A stretch of DNA of 6,497 nt from JAFGUF01 sp040883315 (lineage in GTDB: Bacteria > Bacillota > Clostridia > Christensenellales > UMGS416). Every line of letters starts with the position of its first letter. Position 1 is the stretch's first letter. The stretch lies in assembly GCA_040883315.1 (NCBI GenBank), contig JBFLKU010000024.1:1-6497 (forward strand), in the 5' to 3' direction. Below the pieces are notes generated by a model, which did no database searches, had not been told where the DNA came from, and saw only the letters and a program-made list of their open reading frames with translations. Below are positions 5,007 through 6,497 of this stretch, one piece after another. The position numbers were made by a program, and so were the translations under genes.

Positions 5007-6497
5007 CTATTTCAAATCGAAACGATCTAGATTCATCACTTTGTTCCATGCAGCTACAAAATCATTTATAAACTTCTCATTTGAATCAGAGCATGCGTAT
5101 ACTTCCGCTACAGCACGTAGCTGGGAATTAGAGCCAAACACCAAATCTGCACGTGTGGCAGTCCATTTCTTTTTGCCAGTAGCACGGTCAAATCCATCGT
5201 ATATTTCGTCATCTTTCTTGCTGGCTTTCCATTGGGTTGCCATATCCAGCAGGTTAACAAAGAAGTCAGTTGTTAATGTCTCTTTTTTGTCTGTGAACAC
5301 GCCTAAGTCTGCATTGCCGTAGTTTGCTCCCAGTGCACGCATGCCACCTACCAGAACAGTCATCTCCGGAGCAGTTAATGTAAGAAGCTGTGCCTTGTCC
5401 AGCATTAGCTCTTCAGCCTTCACAGCATATTTTTTCTTTTGATAGTTTCTAAAGCCGTCAGCACATGGCTCCAGAAGTGCAAATGAATTTATATCAGTTT
5501 GCTCCTGCGTAGCATCAGTGCGGCCAGGTTTAAACTCAACAGACACACTATGCCCTGCAGCTTTAGCTGCCTTTTCTATGGCTGCAGCACCGCCGAGAAC
5601 AATTAAATCTGCTAATGATACCTTCTTTTTGCCATTTGCCTTATTGAAATCTGCTTTGACTTTTTCTAATGCTTTCAGAACTTTGACCAGCTCTTTAGGT
5701 TCGTTTGCCTCCCAGCCTTTTTGGGGCTCCAGCCGGATACGTGCTCCGTTTGCACCGCCTCTCATGTCTGACCCGCGGAATGTGGAAGCAGATGCCCATG
5801 CTGTTTTCACCAGTTGAGATACAGAAAGACCGGAAGCTAATACTTTTGCCTTTAGCTCTGTGATGTCTTTTTCATCAATCATGTCATAGTCAGCTTTTGG
5901 CACAGGATCCTGCCAGATTAAATCTTCATCCGGCACTTCTTCACCTAGATAGCGGGATTTAGGTCCCATATCGCGATGTGTCAGCTTGAACCATGCACGT
6001 GCAAAAGCATCTTCAAATTCTGCAGGGTTTTCCAGATACCTTTTGGCAATCTTTTGATAAATAGGATCGTATCTTAGGGATAAATCCGCCGTTGTCATCA
6101 TGGGACGCTCTTTTTTTGATGGGTCATGGGCTGCCACTACCATGTCTTCATCTGCTACATCCTTAGCTAACCATTGGTTTGCACCTGCAGCGGATTTCAC
6201 TAGCTCCCACTCGTATTTAAACAAAGTTTTCAGATATCCCATATCCCACTTTGTCGGATTAGCTTTCCAAGCACCTTCTATACCGCTGGATATTGTGTCG
6301 CTGCCTTTGCCGCTTTTATATTTGCTTTTCCATCCTAGTCCTTGCTCCGTAATATCTGCACCTTCAGGTTCAGGCCCTACGTTTGCTGCATCGCCTGCAC
6401 CGTGGCATTTACCAAATGTATGCCCACCTGCTATAAGTGCAACTGTTTCCTCGTCATTCATTGCCATCCTTGCAAATGTCTCCCGCACATCAATACC
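5007..6497 (-). CDS. katG: Catalase-peroxidase KatG, N-terminus outside window
   Basis: The frame is open to the right edge and gives 496 residues; full KatG is about 720-740, so roughly the first 230 are missing. The enzyme is a cytoplasmic haem protein that removes H2O2 by catalase and peroxidase reactions. Numbering from the first visible codon: RMAMND holds the Met of the Met-Tyr-Trp adduct (M11); GGHTFGK holds the proximal haem His (H26); ISSGIEGAW contains the Ser matching M. tuberculosis Ser315 (S71) and the proximal Trp (W77); ATADLSLRYDP-like MTTADLSLR holds the Asp partner (D138); HRDMGP carries the mobile Arg switch (R175). The C-terminal, non-haem peroxidase-like domain runs from about 215 to the end and finishes in NLDRFDLK. 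The distal Arg-Trp-His triad and adduct Tyr are in the missing part. G+C is visibly higher than in the DUF454 gene next door. A terminator follows; the promoter and any PerR box lie outside the window. Confidence 0.95.
   Translation of the reverse strand, partial: GIDVRETFARMAMNDEETVALIAGGHTFGKCHGAGDAANVGPEPEGADITEQGLGWKSKYKSGKGSDTISSGIEGAWKANPTKWDMGYLKTLFKYEWELVKSAAGANQWLAKDVADEDMVVAAHDPSKKERPMMTTADLSLRYDPIYQKIAKRYLENPAEFEDAFARAWFKLTHRDMGPKSRYLGEEVPDEDLIWQDPVPKADYDMIDEKDITELKAKVLASGLSVSQLVKTAWASASTFRGSDMRGGANGARIRLEPQKGWEANEPKELVKVLKALEKVKADFNKANGKKKVSLADLIVLGGAAAIEKAAKAAGHSVSVEFKPGRTDATQEQTDINSFALLEPCADGFRNYQKKKYAVKAEELMLDKAQLLTLTAPEMTVLVGGMRALGANYGNADLGVFTDKKETLTTDFFVNLLDMATQWKASKKDDEIYDGFDRATGKKKWTATRADLVFGSNSQLRAVAEVYACSDSNEKFINDFVAAWNKVMNLDRFDLK

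Noticed and set aside
5041..5322. Plus-strand open frame of 93 codons within katG
   Set aside because: It is antisense to a conserved KatG domain and has no start signals.
5518..5817. Plus-strand open frame of 99 codons within katG
   Set aside because: Antisense to conserved KatG coding sequence; its composition is explained by the reverse reading of katG.
1..6497. CRISPR array, tRNA or rRNA genes, tandem repeats, anti-phage system
   Set aside because: No regularly spaced repeats, no cloverleaf-like sequence and no defence-type proteins were seen; the coding capacity is accounted for by transport, KatG and transposase genes.

Overview
The window looks like a low-G+C Firmicutes chromosome, most likely an anaerobic member of Clostridia. 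This rests on AT-rich codon choice, strong AGGAGG-type ribosome binding sites, a Clostridia-type DDE transposase and a yybP-ykoY riboswitch of Firmicutes form. The metal-handling genes would suit an Alkaliphilus-like or other metal-exposed anaerobe, but genus is a guess.

Layout. Positions 1-736 (minus) hold the N-terminal 245 codons of an IS4-superfamily transposase that runs off the left edge. Its near-consensus promoter (743-771) predicts a leaderless mRNA, and a minus-strand terminator hairpin (807-826) lies upstream of it. Positions 970-2181 (minus) encode a full-length two-domain CHR-family chromate transporter. The 288-base gap to the next gene holds a consensus promoter and a yybP-ykoY manganese riboswitch with a terminator expression platform, reading rightwards into a CaCA-superfamily cation exchanger (2470-3525, plus). 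Converging on it is a minus-strand pair: a DUF454/YbaN membrane protein (4523-4900) followed 62 bases later by a ZIP (ZupT/GufA-like) metal transporter (3639-4460). The right end (5007-6497, minus) is the C-terminal two thirds of a catalase-peroxidase (KatG), whose start lies outside the window.

How it fits together. Four membrane proteins (one oxyanion exporter, one predicted divalent-cation exporter, one divalent-metal uptake permease and one small protein of unknown role) sit beside a peroxide-detoxifying haem enzyme. The most informative element is the Mn2+ riboswitch: it predicts that the neighbouring protein, which by homology alone would be called a Na+/Ca2+ antiporter, is a Mn2+-induced exporter. 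Its first alpha repeat departs from the usual GSN motif (GSIIADT), which may reflect a changed ion site. The aptamer's closing helix and the terminator stem use the same bases, so an ON-switch mechanism can be read from the sequence. No tRNA, rRNA, CRISPR array or complete insertion sequence is present, and no gap between genes exceeds 300 bases.
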